NCBI GenBank assembly: GCA_963757805.1 | Contig: CAVWSM010000006.1 | Coordinates: forward strand, 1,054,001 to 1,118,000 | Length of the DNA: 64,000 nucleotides | DNA from: CAVWSM01 sp963757805 | Lineage (GTDB): Bacteria > Actinomycetota > Actinomycetes > Jiangellales > Jiangellaceae | Reading direction: 5' to 3' | The notes under the pieces: generated by a model | What the model saw: the letters and a program-made list of their open reading frames with translations, nothing else | What the model was told of the DNA's origin: nothing | Database searches by the model: none | In this document: positions 63,798-64,000 of the stretch, one piece after another | How the letters are laid out: each line of letters opens with the position of its first letter | Numbering within the stretch: position 1 is the stretch's first letter | Made by a program: the position numbers and the translations under genes

Positions 63798-64000
63798 GTG
63801 AAGAGCGTCGTCGAGAACCTCAACCCGACGCGGGTCCGCCTGAGCGTCGAGACCCCCTTCGAGGAGCTCAAGCCACACCTCGACGAGGCCTACAAGGAGA
63901 TCGCCCAGCAGATCGTCGTTCCCGGCTTCCGCAAGGGCAAGGTGCCGCCGCGCATCATCGACCAGCGGGTCGGCAGGGGCGCCGTGCTGCAGGAGGCGGT
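63798..64000 (+). CDS. tig: Trigger factor, N-terminal part (runs off the window)
   Basis: The first 67 residues of the ribosome-associated chaperone and prolyl isomerase. KSVVENLNPTRVRLSVETPF, LDEAYKEIAQQIVVPGFRKG and KVPPRIIDQRVGRGAVLQEA contain the ribosome-binding signature GFRKGKVPP. The GTG at 63798 is preceded by ACAGGAGAAC. The gene continues beyond 64000, where the PPIase and substrate-binding domains would follow; clpP and clpX commonly come next. Confidence 0.95.
   Translation, partial: MKSVVENLNPTRVRLSVETPFEELKPHLDEAYKEIAQQIVVPGFRKGKVPPRIIDQRVGRGAVLQEA

Overview
The window is high-GC, densely coded DNA from an actinobacterium. The main signs are the gene set (GuaB1-type IMPDH paralogue, group 2 truncated haemoglobin, EttA, Orn, PepN and a Cys-less RpiB), frequent GTG starts, ATGA/GTGA gene overlaps, leaderless-looking promoters, and the closing tRNA-Gly / tRNA-Pro / trigger factor block. 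A Nocardioides/Aeromicrobium-like member of the Propionibacteriales is my best guess, but the genus cannot be fixed from this sequence.

Layout. 1-1.8 kb: small chromosomal genes. About 1.9-12.7 kb: a mobile-element island ending at the 3' side of a tRNA-Lys gene. It holds a broken pair of tyrosine recombinases, an IS256-family element, an ISL3 transposase relic, two TetR regulators with a SnoaL-like gene and a second small gene, a complete IS21-family element with a 5-bp target duplication, and long stretches without recognisable genes. 12.9-18.8 kb: accessory genes, including an unknown 408-aa protein, a VapBC module, an FMN-type pyridoxamine oxidase-like protein, a quinone-oxidoreductase-like enzyme, MarR, and a frameshifted lactonase-type hydrolase.

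18.8-29.1 kb is metabolic. A DeoR regulator, a PfkB kinase, a split mannitol-type PTS (IIC, IIB and IIA as separate proteins) and a zinc alcohol/polyol dehydrogenase form one tightly overlapping operon for uptake and oxidation of a hexitol-like sugar alcohol. A uronate-dehydrogenase-like enzyme and an MIP18/amidohydrolase pair follow. Then come a LysM protein, a broken fructokinase and an RBBP9-type hydrolase. 29.1-42.9 kb alternates toxin-antitoxin modules (VapBC, Doc, MazEF) and tRNA genes with housekeeping genes: orn, a PrsW-type protease, two paired membrane GTPases, ssb, ettA and a double-hotdog thioesterase.

43-64 kb is mostly core: guaB1, glbO, osmC, a four-gene MacB/FtsX-type ABC system, mscS, pepN, rpiB, a SpoIIE-type phosphatase, a haemerythrin-like protein, PadR, a coiled-coil/small-protein operon, tRNA-Gly, tRNA-Pro and the start of tig.

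A striking property is the number of single-base frameshifts. About fifteen otherwise well-conserved genes are interrupted (lactonase, exonuclease/phosphatase, DeoR, PfkB, fructokinase, Doc, all four ABC genes, a lipoprotein and others), while most other core genes are intact. This is either uncorrected base-calling or assembly error, or decay. Reading-frame calls on those genes should be treated with that in mind. The most novel-looking items are a 64-bp palindromic repeat at the 3' ends of two unrelated genes, a tandem operator laid exactly over a -35/-10 promoter, the hexitol operon of unassigned substrate, and several small conserved-looking genes of unknown function.
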